Source: Acidobacteriaceae bacterium (GTDB lineage Bacteria; Acidobacteriota; Terriglobia; Terriglobales; Acidobacteriaceae). Taken from it: a stretch of 36,237 nt of DNA. Every line of letters begins with the position of its first letter. The stretch's first letter is position 1. Below the pieces are notes generated by a model. That model was not told the origin of the DNA. It saw nothing but the letters and a program-made list of their open reading frames with translations, and did not search any database. Shown piece after piece: positions 17,524 to 25,439 of this stretch. The DNA lies in the NCBI GenBank assembly GCA_027306695.1, contig DAHUZH010000023.1, positions 1-36,237 of the forward strand. Reading direction: 5' to 3'. The translations under genes were made by a program, and so were the position numbers.

Positions 17524-19119
17524 ATGAGTAAAACAGCAATTATTATTGGTGCCGGCCCTGCCGGTCTGACGGCCGCGTTTGAATTGCAGCGGCATTCGGA
17601 CATCCACCCGATTGTTCTGGAGGCGACGGACGAGATCGGCGGCATTTCGCGCACGATTCGATACAAAGGCAACCGTATGGACATCGGCGGCCACCGCTTC
17701 TTTTCAAAGTCCGACCGGGTGATGGAATGGTGGCTCGATGTGATGCCCGCCGTGGGTGCGGCCGGGGAAACGGGCGCGGTCCCGATCAGCTACCAGAACA
17801 AGCAGCGGACTGTTCCATCCAAGGGACAGGATCTCGATCCTGAGCGCGATGATCTGGTGATGCTGGTGCGTCCGCGCAAGAGCAGAATTTATTTTCTGCG
17901 AAAATTTTTCGATTATCCCATCAAGCTGACACCGGAGACGCTGCGTGGTCTGGGCCTGCCGCGCACCATGAAAGTCGGGTTCAGCTATCTGCGCGCGCGC
18001 GCTGTCCCGCGCAAACGGGAAACATCGCTGGAAGACTTCATCGTCAACCGTTTCGGCAAACAGCTCTATCAATTATTTTTCGAGTCGTATACCGAAAAAG
18101 TTTGGGGCGTGCATCCGCGCCACATCAGCGCGGAGTGGGGCGCGCAGCGCATCAAGGGCCTGTCGCTTACCAGCGCAGTGAAGCACTTCATGAAGCAGGC
18201 ATTTTCTGGTCCAAAAAAGAACACGGGCGATGTCAGCCAGAAGGGTGTCGAGACTTCGCTGATCGAGCGTTTTCTTTATCCCAAATTCGGCCCTGGCCAG
18301 TTGTGGGAGCACGTCGCATCCATGGTGCAGAAGAACGGCGGCGAACTGCACATGCAGACGCGCGTGACCGAGCTTCGCGCCGAGGGCAGAAAAATTTCGG
18401 AAGTTGTCGCGGTCGATTCTGCGGGAAAGACGCATACATACCCGGCAGACTATGTGATCTCGACCATGCCGATCCAGCACTTGATTCGCAGCCTGGTCGC
18501 AGGGGCGACCCCGATACCGGCGGAGGTGAAGGAAGTCAGCGAGGGACTGATCTATCGCGACTTCATCACCGTGGGCCTGTTGGTGAATAAACTCCTGGTG
18601 ACTGAACCGGACGGCAGTCCACTGAAAGACACATGGATTTATATTCAGGAGCCGGATGTAACCGTGGGGCGTTTGCAGATATTCAATAACTGGAGTCCGT
18701 GGATGGTCGCCGACCCCACAAAGATGTGGATTGGCCTGGAATATTTCTGCAACGATACGGACCCGCTATGGAAGATGGCCGACGAGGACATCAAGACGTT
18801 CGCAGTGACGGAGATGGAAAAGATCGGCATCCTGCATGCATCGGATGTGCTGGACGGCCATGTCGTGCGCGTGCCGAAGACCTACCCGGCATACTTTGGG
18901 ACGTACGATCGGTTCGATGTGATCCAGAAATTTACCGACCAGTTCGAGAACCTATTTCTGGTTGGGCGCAATGGCATGCACAAATACAACAACCAGGACC
19001 ATTCCATGCTGACGGCGATGGCGGCGGCGGAAAACATCATGAACAATGTGCGCGACAAGTCCAACCTGTGGGCCGTGAATACCGAGCAGGAATATCACGA
19101 AGAGAAGCGCACCTCATGA
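17524..19119 (+). CDS. FAD-dependent oxidoreductase, UDP-galactopyranose mutase/amine-oxidase-like
   Basis: A 531-residue flavoprotein. The FAD dinucleotide-binding motif [16 protein letters not shown] is at 6-21, with an acidic end of strand 2 ([10 protein letters not shown]), the [13 protein letters not shown] segment at about 52-64, and a second flavin segment near the C-terminus ([20 protein letters not shown], about 475-495) followed by a helix. The GGHRFF and NQDHSM blocks resemble proteins related to UDP-galactopyranose mutase found in bacterial polysaccharide loci; the substrate is not known. The ATG at 17524 has no strong ribosome site. The stop overlaps a small ATGATG start context, and the GT39-like gene begins 21 nt later, so the two are probably cotranscribed. 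The protein has no signal peptide and should be cytoplasmic or membrane-peripheral. Confidence 0.85.
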   Translation: MSKTAIIIGAGPAGLTAAFELQRHSDIHPIVLEATDEIGGISRTIRYKGNRMDIGGHRFFSKSDRVMEWWLDVMPAVGAAGETGAVPISYQNKQRTVPSKGQDLDPERDDLVMLVRPRKSRIYFLRKFFDYPIKLTPETLRGLGLPRTMKVGFSYLRARAVPRKRETSLEDFIVNRFGKQLYQLFFESYTEKVWGVHPRHISAEWGAQRIKGLSLTSAVKHFMKQAFSGPKKNTGDVSQKGVETSLIERFLYPKFGPGQLWEHVASMVQKNGGELHMQTRVTELRAEGRKISEVVAVDSAGKTHTYPADYVISTMPIQHLIRSLVAGATPIPAEVKEVSEGLIYRDFITVGLLVNKLLVTEPDGSPLKDTWIYIQEPDVTVGRLQIFNNWSPWMVADPTKMWIGLEYFCNDTDPLWKMADEDIKTFAVTEMEKIGILHASDVLDGHVVRVPKTYPAYFGTYDRFDVIQKFTDQFENLFLVGRNGMHKYNNQDHSMLTAMAAAENIMNNVRDKSNLWAVNTEQEYHEEKRTS

Positions 19120-19140
19120 TGGCACAGGCAAAATCCGCGT

Positions 19141-20601
19141 ATGCGCAATAAGTCGCGTCTTCTATGGCTGGCATTGGTTCTGGGCCTGTTGGGACTGCGG
19201 CTGTGGCACATCCGCGCGGACTTTCCTTCCTACCATTTTTACAGTCAGGAAGGCGCGCAGTTTACCGATGAGGGCTTCTACACCGGCGCCGCGCTTAGCC
19301 ACTTCACGCTAGGCCATGCGTATATTCCTGGCGGTTGGAATCCTGGCGTGTTTATGCCCGTTTGGCCGCTGATGGTGGGGCTGCTGTTTCACTTCACTGG
19401 AATCAGCGTGACGGCCGCGCGGTCCCTGGCGGTGGTTTGCACATGGCTGAGCGTACTGCTGGCCTACGCGGTGGCGCGCCAGTACCGATCACAAACCTTT
19501 GCGTGCATCGTTGCGTTTTTGATGTCTGCGAATGCGCTGGGATTTTTCTACAGCCGTCTCGCCATTCTGGAACCTGCGCTGGCGATGTTTCTGCTGCTGG
19601 CGATTTATCTGGCAGGCCAGGTACGCGCGGGAAACTATGCTCTGGCGGCGGCTGTTGGCGTGGTTTTCGCGGTCATGACGCTCACCAAAACGACGGGGCC
19701 GTTTGTATTGCCCGCCGTGCTCTATCCCATCTGGGCCAACAACCGCGAGGCCGGGGACCGTCAGGACCGCGCCGCCGCATGGAAGCTGGTCGCAGTGGCG
19801 CTTGCGACGGCGATTTTTTTGCTGGGTTGCGCAAAATGGGTCTGGCTGCATCACTATGCCGCGGACTCAAGCATCATTCTGGGCCTCAACCCGATCTGGC
19901 AACTGAAAAATTCACCGCCTCGCCTGCTGCGCTTTTTCGGGCGCGGGACATGGATCGATCCGGTGTTGTTTCCGCTGGCGCTCGCAGGCTTCATCGCGGC
20001 CCTCGTCAAGCTGCGATTTTTATGGCGGGACACACTGTTTACCACGGCCTTTCTGTGGGAGACGGGCTACGCCGCGTTTATCGTCTTCCATATCGACGGA
20101 CCGCCGCGCTACTTTGTGGCGATGATTGCGCCAACGATTTGGCTGGCACTCATCTTTACAGAATGGTTGTGGCGTCAACATCGAAGATTCGGCGTGGCCG
20201 TGGTTGCCTGCATTGCGGTGTCGGTCATGTGGAACATCGCTTATATCGGAAACTATCTGCTGCATCCGCGCTATACGTTGCTCCAGGCCAGCCAGGGGAT
20301 CAAGCAGGCGATCGAAGCGCAGAGTGGGTCGTATCCGAACAATTTACTGATCGGTCGTGGCGCGGATGAATTTTCTCTGGTGAGTGGAGGATTTCCCACC
20401 ATGGACAGCGACGGCGCAATGCCACTCGCGGAAAAGCTGGACGTCTATCGGCCCGTCTGGTTTATGAGTTGGACGGGCGATGTGCCCTTGCGCATGGCAA
20501 CGGTCGCGGGAAAACGCCAGTTGGTGGAGCGGGCGAAGTTTTATGCACTCGACCCCTCTGGCCATACCGCAGTGACGCTGTATCAATTGCTGCCGCGCTA
20601 G
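19141..20601 (+). CDS. GT39/ArnT-like membrane glycosyltransferase
   Basis: A 486-residue polytopic GT-C type protein that by family transfers a sugar from a polyprenyl-phosphate donor to a lipid or protein acceptor on the periplasmic side. After a first transmembrane helix (about 6-22), the loop holds the catalytic-type acidic pair Asp43-Glu44 (FTDEGFYTGA). FYSRLAILEPALAMFLLLAIYL matches the R-x-x-x-x-E/D-P segment of ArnT/PMT proteins. About ten further hydrophobic segments and a short soluble C-terminal part follow. It is downstream of the FAD-dependent mutase-like gene by 21 nt. Its stop shares the CTAG with the convergent msrA. Exact donor and acceptor cannot be told from sequence. Confidence 0.88.
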   Translation: MRNKSRLLWLALVLGLLGLRLWHIRADFPSYHFYSQEGAQFTDEGFYTGAALSHFTLGHAYIPGGWNPGVFMPVWPLMVGLLFHFTGISVTAARSLAVVCTWLSVLLAYAVARQYRSQTFACIVAFLMSANALGFFYSRLAILEPALAMFLLLAIYLAGQVRAGNYALAAAVGVVFAVMTLTKTTGPFVLPAVLYPIWANNREAGDRQDRAAAWKLVAVALATAIFLLGCAKWVWLHHYAADSSIILGLNPIWQLKNSPPRLLRFFGRGTWIDPVLFPLALAGFIAALVKLRFLWRDTLFTTAFLWETGYAAFIVFHIDGPPRYFVAMIAPTIWLALIFTEWLWRQHRRFGVAVVACIAVSVMWNIAYIGNYLLHPRYTLLQASQGIKQAIEAQSGSYPNNLLIGRGADEFSLVSGGFPTMDSDGAMPLAEKLDVYRPVWFMSWTGDVPLRMATVAGKRQLVERAKFYALDPSGHTAVTLYQLLPR

Positions 20602-21068
20602 ATGTGACAGCTTGCGACGCCGCGCTTCTCCAGATACTTCTGGTGATATTCTTCAGCACGCCAGAAACTTTCCGCAGGCACGATCTGGGTCACAATTGGT
20701 CTGGAAAATTTGTGCTCCGCATTCAGCCGCGCAACGGTAGCCGTCGCAGCCTGCTGCTGTTCTGGAGAATGATAGAAGACGACGGAACGATACTGCGTGC
20801 CGTGGTCCGGCCCCTGGCGGTTCAATTGCGTCGGGTCATGCGCGGTGAAGAAAACGTCCAGCAGTTGTTGATAGCTCACACGCGCTGGATCGAAGGTAAC
20901 TTCCAGTACCTCGGCGTGGCCGGTGCGGTCGGTGCATACATCGTGATAGGTTGGATTTTCGAGTTTTCCGCCTTCATAGCCCACCGCCGTTTCAATCACG
21001 CCGGGAATGCTGTCGAAGGTCGTCTGCACTCCCCAGAAACATCCTGCTCCAAAGGTCGCTTTCTCCAT
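20598..21068 (-). CDS. msrA: Peptide methionine sulfoxide reductase A
   Basis: Reduces methionine-S-sulfoxide in proteins using thioredoxin. The 156-residue protein starts MEKATFGAGCFWG with the catalytic Cys10 in GCFWG, and retains GYEGGKLENPTYHDVCTDRTGHAE, YHSPEQ and YHQKYLEKRG. A second Cys close to the C-terminus (ASCHI) can serve as the resolving residue. An ATG 6 nt upstream (21074) is in frame, but AGGAG lies 7 nt before ATG 21068, so that start was chosen. The gene is convergent with the GT39-like gene and the two stop codons overlap in one CTAG. The upstream gap contains a palindromic repeat. Confidence 0.96.
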   Translation of the reverse strand: MEKATFGAGCFWGVQTTFDSIPGVIETAVGYEGGKLENPTYHDVCTDRTGHAEVLEVTFDPARVSYQQLLDVFFTAHDPTQLNRQGPDHGTQYRSVVFYHSPEQQQAATATVARLNAEHKFSRPIVTQIVPAESFWRAEEYHQKYLEKRGVASCHI

Positions 21069-21169
21069 GGGCATACTCCTCTTCGTCTATGTCCAGTATA
21101 GCGAGCGCCATGAAGGAGCGTGAGCAAGAGTCATAGCCGATTTACGGATGCTGTAGTTGAAAATAAGAT

Positions 21170-21297
21170 GAGTCATTCTGAGCTCTTCGGCTACGCTCAG
21201 GGTAAACTCCGCGAAGAATCCAGAGGACGACGGCAGCGATGACCATGCGCATATCGTCTGGATTCTTCACTCCGCTGCGCTCCGTTCAGAATGACTC
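21170..21297. repeat. Palindromic GTCATTCTGA repeat, paired copies
   Basis: Begins GAGTCATTCTGAGCTCTTCGG, ends CGTTCAGAATGACTC, with inner inverted arms GCGAAGAATCCAGA and TCTGGATTCTTCACTCC. The architecture is the same as at 1744-1862: two divergent units head to head around a unique centre. It lies between msrA and the 3' end of rluB and may end rluB-operon transcripts. Confidence 0.85.
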
Positions 21298-21333
21298 CCT
21301 TTCTCAAATAACTACACCAACTGTCAATCCGCT

Positions 21334-22308
21334 TTAGCCTTTTGGCCGGGCAGCCTGGCGAAATGTACGCTTCGACGGAGTTGCAGAACGCGGATTGGTG
21401 CGTGGTTTTGCTTTTGGTTTTTGAGCAGTGTCCATTCGCGCGTTGGTAGGCAGTGGCAGCTTTACCGCGCGGTAGAGCGCCTGCACTTCCTGCGATGTCA
21501 ACTCACGAAATTCGCCAGGCTCGACATTGAGCACCAGCGGCCCGTACTCCACGCGGCGAATTTTTTCGACGTGGTGGCCGATCTCCTCAAACATTTTGCG
21601 GAGCTGGCGATTGCGTCCTTCCGTGATGGTGATCTCATACCAGGGGTTTTCACCCTGCCGGAACAAGCGGACCTTTGCGGGCGCTGTACGTACCCGGCCA
21701 GCATTCGAGTCCGGCGCGCCGAGCGGAATGGAGACGCCGCGCCGCAGCGCTTCGATGGCGGCCTCGGCTGGAACGCCGCTGACTTTTACTAGATACGTTT
21801 TCGCCACATGGGACGCGGCCCGCGTCAGGGCATTCGCGAGTTCGCCATCGTTGGTGACCAGCAGCAGCCCTTCACTGTAATAGTCCAAACGGCCCACGGG
21901 AAACATGCGCAACCTAACGCGCGAAAAAAACTGCATCACTGTCGGGCGGCCCTGCGGATCGCTCGCTGTGGTCACGTATTCCTTCGGCTTGTTCAGCATG
22001 TAGTAGCGATGCTCTTCCGCCGGATGAATCAGCTTGCCATCGACACGAATGTGGTCGTGGACGGGGTCGGCCTTGCTGCCCAGTTCCGTGACCGTCTGGC
22101 CGTTCACCTGGACGCGACCCTGCACGATGAATTCTTCCGCTTTGCGGCGGGACGCGATACCTGCGCTGGCTAGAATCTTTTGCAGCCGCTCGGGCCGGGA
22201 TTCGGTTTTGGATTCAATCTGGCACTCAGCCTTCGGAGCATCCAGCGGAGTTTTCAAATCTTCCAGTTCAGGGTCGGCGGCAGGAGGTACTTCTCTCGGC
22301 CGCTTCAT
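21334..22308 (-). CDS. rluB: RsuA/RluB-family 23S rRNA pseudouridine synthase
   Basis: Isomerises uridine in 23S rRNA (in E. coli RluB, U2605). The 324-residue protein has an N-terminal charged extension (1-38), an S4 RNA-binding domain (about 39-90: ERLQKILASAGIASRRKAEEF), and the catalytic domain with YYMLNKPKEYVTT, the GRLDYYSEGLLLVTNDG motif with catalytic Asp142, and EGRNRQLRKMFEEIGHHVEKI. A basic, Pro/Lys/Arg-rich tail (about 285-324) may add RNA affinity. RluE/RluF/RsuA are relatives, but the S4 domain, length and scpB linkage favour RluB. Its start overlaps the scpB stop by 4 nt (ATGA), indicating translational coupling, the common scpA-scpB-rluB arrangement. Confidence 0.93.
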   Translation of the reverse strand: MKRPREVPPAADPELEDLKTPLDAPKAECQIESKTESRPERLQKILASAGIASRRKAEEFIVQGRVQVNGQTVTELGSKADPVHDHIRVDGKLIHPAEEHRYYMLNKPKEYVTTASDPQGRPTVMQFFSRVRLRMFPVGRLDYYSEGLLLVTNDGELANALTRAASHVAKTYLVKVSGVPAEAAIEALRRGVSIPLGAPDSNAGRVRTAPAKVRLFRQGENPWYEITITEGRNRQLRKMFEEIGHHVEKIRRVEYGPLVLNVEPGEFRELTSQEVQALYRAVKLPLPTNARMDTAQKPKAKPRTNPRSATPSKRTFRQAARPKG

Positions 22309-23225
22309 GAAGAGGCCCCAGCATCAGGTCCAGCGGTCTGAAATTCCTCTGTAACCGATTCTGTTACAAATGCCTCGCTGCTGGCAGCATCGCTCGCTTC
22401 TTCCGACACATTCGCTTGGGAGATAGTCTCAGGCGGCGAAGGATACATCTCCTCGGTCTCCGGCCCGGCCATGTCGGCGGCCATCTTTTCAAATTCTTCA
22501 ATGCTGGGCAGCTCGCCGACATCTTTCAGGCCGAAGCGCAGCAAAAATTCCTTGGTGGTTTTGTACAGGATGGGGCGTCCGATCACCTGCTTGCGTCCAG
22601 CCGTGGTGATGAGCTTGCGGGCCATCAGGCTGCCCAGCACGCCGGAGGTATCGACGCCGCGAATTTCGCTGATCTCCGGCGCAGTGACGGGCTGCTTGTA
22701 AGCAATGACAGCGAGAGTTTCGAGCGCCTGGAGCGAAAGCTTCATCTGCGGCTTCAAACTTTTTACAAACGAGCGGACAGCATCGTGATATTCGGCCTTG
22801 GTCGCCATGCGATACCCGCCAGCGATTTCACGAATTTCCATGCCGCGTTCGCCGCTGGCATATTCACGGATCAATTCCTCGACAATTTGCCGCACGGCCA
22901 CGCGCGCTTCGCGGTCGCGCAGACGCGACTGCTTTTTGACTTCCGTGTCTTCCGGCAGGAGAGTGGACTCGGGTTCTTCGCTGGAATCCGGCTGTAACAT
23001 CCCAGGTCTCAGAGGCGAGACCTCCACCCCACGAACGAGGACCTGTTCATGGGGACCCCGGATCTGGGGCACCCCGGTTTCGTTTGGTCCTGCGGCTTCC
23101 GTGTTTTCAAAGGGAAGGCTGGCCGAAGCGAGTGCCTCCTCCGCGAAGATTGCGGCCAGTTGCGCCAGCGTGATTGGTTCCTCCGCTGCGTAGATGACTG
23201 CTTCAATTTTGGCTTTTAAGCTCAT
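22305..23225 (-). CDS. scpB: ScpB condensin subunit with in-frame repeat-derived insertion
   Basis: ScpB binds ScpA and the SMC ATPase in the bacterial condensin that organises the chromosome. The 306-residue protein is much longer than B. subtilis ScpB (about 200). The first winged-helix unit starts at residues 2-32 (LKAKIEAVIYAAEEPITLAQLAAIF) and resumes near 105 (REARVAVRQIVEELI); LSLQALETLAVIAYKQPVTAPEISEIRGV marks the second unit. Between them lies a ~70-residue insertion whose residues 51-76 are encoded by a palindromic repeat (22998-23075). A C-terminal acidic Ser/Glu/Ala-rich tail follows. ATG 23225 was chosen over an in-frame TTG at 23249. Insertion at a loop position suggests a functional protein. 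It overlaps rluB by ATGA. Confidence 0.94.
   Translation of the reverse strand: MSLKAKIEAVIYAAEEPITLAQLAAIFAEEALASASLPFENTEAAGPNETGVPQIRGPHEQVLVRGVEVSPLRPGMLQPDSSEEPESTLLPEDTEVKKQSRLRDREARVAVRQIVEELIREYASGERGMEIREIAGGYRMATKAEYHDAVRSFVKSLKPQMKLSLQALETLAVIAYKQPVTAPEISEIRGVDTSGVLGSLMARKLITTAGRKQVIGRPILYKTTKEFLLRFGLKDVGELPSIEEFEKMAADMAGPETEEMYPSPPETISQANVSEEASDAASSEAFVTESVTEEFQTAGPDAGASS
22998..23075 (-). repeat. Palindromic repeat inside the scpB coding sequence
   Basis: AGGTCTC at 23004-23010 and GAGACCT at 23017-23023 form a 7-bp hairpin with an AGAGGC loop. A second palindromic part at 23050-23075 holds GGGGACCCC and GATC flanked by CCCCG/TGGGG, then GGGGCACCCC. The first hairpin recurs in intergenic DNA at 35262-35281. 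The element is read without stops as ScpB residues 51-76 (GVPQIRGPHEQVLVRG... to GM). Confidence 0.7.
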
Positions 23226-23284
23226 TCGTTTTTTTGAAGCCTCTGGCAACCTCTTAGGATACCAATCGCGTGCATGACTGGTTT

Positions 23285-24244
23285 TTAGCGCCAGTCGTCG
23301 CGGCTTTCCATCATGGTCGACTCAAAATTTTCGTGTTTCTTGATGTAAATTTCGCTGAAGCTGCCGCTCTGCCGCAGCAGGATTGCCTGGAGCCGCACCA
23401 GCTCCAGCAAAGCGAGGAAGGTGCAGATCAGCGCCCGCTCCGACTGCACATGTTGCAGCAGGCGGCGCAGCCCGACGGGCCGGTCTTCCATGACCAGGCG
23501 GCGGCGAATGTAATCGATCATCTGCGCAACGGTGACGGCATCTTCATTCACGTCCAGCACGGGCCTTTGCCGGGCACGGTCGAGAATCTCGCGGAAGACG
23601 CGCACCAGATCGACGGTGTCGGCGGCAATCTCCGGCTCCGTCCCTTCGTCGTCGCGAAATTCGCGGATGGCCGGATTGCTCCAGGAGGACTCTTCCAGCA
23701 TTTGTTTTTGCAGCAGCATTTGCGCCGCGCTTTTGAAGCGTTGGTGTTCGAGCAGCCACTCGACCAGCTCGCGGCGCGGATCGTCTTCCGCCGCGTCGAT
23801 GGTTCCGTCGGTGCTGCGCGGCAAGAGCATCTTGCTCTTGATGTGGATCAGCAGCGAGGCCATGTAGATGAACTCACCCGCGCCATCGACATCGGACTGC
23901 TTCAAAGTTTCGACATAGGCGAGAAACTGCCCAGTGATGCGCGCGATTGGAATGTCGTAGATGTCGATGTCCTGCTTGCGGATCAGGTCGAGCAGCAGAT
24001 CGAGCGGCCCGTCGTAGACCTGGCCCACCGTGACGGCGAACGGGAAAGTGTTGGCTTCCTCCTGCGCGGCCTTTTTTTCGGCGGCGCGTTCGGCGGCCCG
24101 CTCCGCTTTTTCCGCGGCGTCGGGAATTTTATTTTTCGGCTCGGGAGCAAATGGCGGGTCTGCGGGCAGGTCAAGCTGCTCGGGTGGCGCAGGCTCCTGT
24201 GGCTGCTTCTGTTTGCCAGCGTCGAGTTGTTCTGGATCGATCAT
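23285..24244 (-). CDS. scpA: ScpA condensin kleisin subunit
   Basis: ScpA is the kleisin that bridges the SMC heads and recruits ScpB. The 319-residue protein has a charged Pro/Ala/Glu/Lys-rich N-terminal extension (about 1-72), then the kleisin N-domain FAVTVGQVYDGPLDLLLDLIRKQDIDIYDIPI (about 73-104), EFIYMASLLIHIKSKMLLPR, and a C-terminal winged-helix part (FLALLELVRLQAILLRQSGSFSEIYI). A longer open frame continues upstream within trpS, but ATG 24244 overlaps the trpS stop by ATGA and leads directly to a plausible N-terminus, so that start was chosen. The extension makes it longer than B. subtilis ScpA (about 250). scpB starts 60 nt downstream. Confidence 0.95.
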   Translation of the reverse strand: MIDPEQLDAGKQKQPQEPAPPEQLDLPADPPFAPEPKNKIPDAAEKAERAAERAAEKKAAQEEANTFPFAVTVGQVYDGPLDLLLDLIRKQDIDIYDIPIARITGQFLAYVETLKQSDVDGAGEFIYMASLLIHIKSKMLLPRSTDGTIDAAEDDPRRELVEWLLEHQRFKSAAQMLLQKQMLEESSWSNPAIREFRDDEGTEPEIAADTVDLVRVFREILDRARQRPVLDVNEDAVTVAQMIDYIRRRLVMEDRPVGLRRLLQHVQSERALICTFLALLELVRLQAILLRQSGSFSEIYIKKHENFESTMMESRDDWR

Positions 24245-25380
24245 TGCGCTGCGTCTGCCGAGGACAGTTTTGTCTCTGGCCCACTTTGGACCATGTGCAT
24301 GGCGTCGCGTACCTGTCGCATCGTTGCTTCCGCGCGCTCGCGTGCTTTCGCCGAGCCCGCGCGGAGAATCTGCCAGACTTCCTCCGGCTTCGCCTCGTAG
24401 GTGCGTCGGCGTTTCTGGATGGGAGCAAGTTCCGCGACGACGCCATCGGCCAGCCAGCCTTTGCATTCAATGCAGCCAATGCCCGCGGTGATGCAGCCTT
24501 CGCGAGCCTCCTGCTGTGTCTCAGTAGACGAAAAAATCTTGTGGAGGTCGAAGACCGGGCAGACGTCGGGGTTGCCTTTGTCCGTGCGTCGCTTGCGGTC
24601 TGGGTCTGTGACCATGGTCTTCAATTTTTGCCGAATGACTGGCTCGGGATCGCTCATCAGCACAGTGTTGCCGTAGCTTTTCGACATCTTGCGGCCATCC
24701 GTGCCGGGTAGTTTGGGAGATGGCGTGAGCAGGACATCGGGTTCGGGAAAAGCGTACATTAGTTTTTGCAATGTACCTGTGCGGAGCATATCGCCTATTA
24801 ATTTCTGACCCTGAGCTTGTTGTCGCTTGTACATGCTGTTAAAACGCCGCGCTACTTCGCGGGTCAGCTCGACGTGCGCGACCTGATCCTGGCCGACGGG
24901 AACAAAGTCCGCCTGATAGATAAGAATGTCCGCCGATTGCAGCAAGGGATAGCCGAGGAAGCCGTAGGTGCTGAGGTCTTTGCCGCCTATTTCCACGTTG
25001 CCGATCTGCTGCTGCTGCTCCTTGTACGTGGGCACACGTTCGAGCCAGCCCAGCGGCGTAATCATGGAGAGGAGCAGGTGCAGTTCGGCGTGCTGCGGAA
25101 CCCAGGACTGTACGAATAGCGTGCAGCGCTCTGGATCGAGGCCCGCGCCCAGCCAGTCGAGCGCAACTTCAAGAATATTTTCTTTCACGCGCGAGGTGTC
25201 GGCGTAGTCCGTGGTGAGCGCGTGCCAGTCGGCGATGAAGAAATAACATTCGTACTGGTGCTGGAGGCGCTCCCAGTTGTAGAGCGCGCCCCTATAGTTG
25301 CCGAGATGCAGCTTTCCCGTGGGACGCATGCCGCTGAGCACGCGCTTCTGCCCGGGCGTGGATGGAATCGGTCCTGTCAT
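24241..25380 (-). CDS. trpS: Tryptophanyl-tRNA synthetase with a cysteine cluster
   Basis: Class I synthetase charging tRNA-Trp. The 379-residue protein shows the HIGH-equivalent TGKLHLGNY (21-29), DWHALTTDY, the VGQDQVAHVELTRE segment (162-174) and KMSKS (231-235). Unusually, cysteines at 274, 296, 303 and 306 form C-x21-C-x6-C-x2-C, within CPVFDLHKIF... and GCITAGIGCIECKG. Thermotoga maritima TrpRS has a [4Fe-4S] cluster with C-x22-C-x6-C-x2-C near the anticodon-binding region, so this enzyme may bind a similar cluster (inference). It follows the M50 protease gene by 59 nt and overlaps scpA by ATGA. AGGAAA lies about 12 nt before the ATG. Identity is secure; the cluster is a prediction. Confidence 0.97.
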   Translation of the reverse strand: MTGPIPSTPGQKRVLSGMRPTGKLHLGNYRGALYNWERLQHQYECYFFIADWHALTTDYADTSRVKENILEVALDWLGAGLDPERCTLFVQSWVPQHAELHLLLSMITPLGWLERVPTYKEQQQQIGNVEIGGKDLSTYGFLGYPLLQSADILIYQADFVPVGQDQVAHVELTREVARRFNSMYKRQQAQGQKLIGDMLRTGTLQKLMYAFPEPDVLLTPSPKLPGTDGRKMSKSYGNTVLMSDPEPVIRQKLKTMVTDPDRKRRTDKGNPDVCPVFDLHKIFSSTETQQEAREGCITAGIGCIECKGWLADGVVAELAPIQKRRRTYEAKPEEVWQILRAGSAKARERAEATMRQVRDAMHMVQSGPETKLSSADAAQ

Positions 25381-25439
25381 TTGCGCAGATGTTTCCTATC
25401 TTTCAATGGTATCGGAAGTGCGGGGCAAGATGCCAAGAC

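Noticed and set aside
19116-19151. 11-codon open frame ([11 protein letters not shown]) overlapping the ends of the FAD gene and the GT39-like gene
   Set aside because: Very short, no ribosome site and no conserved feature. It is likely a by-product of the ATGATG at the FAD gene stop.
24244-24466. N-terminal extension of scpA into trpS
   Set aside because: The extension is translated from within trpS in another frame, and ATG 24244 is coupled to the trpS stop by ATGA.
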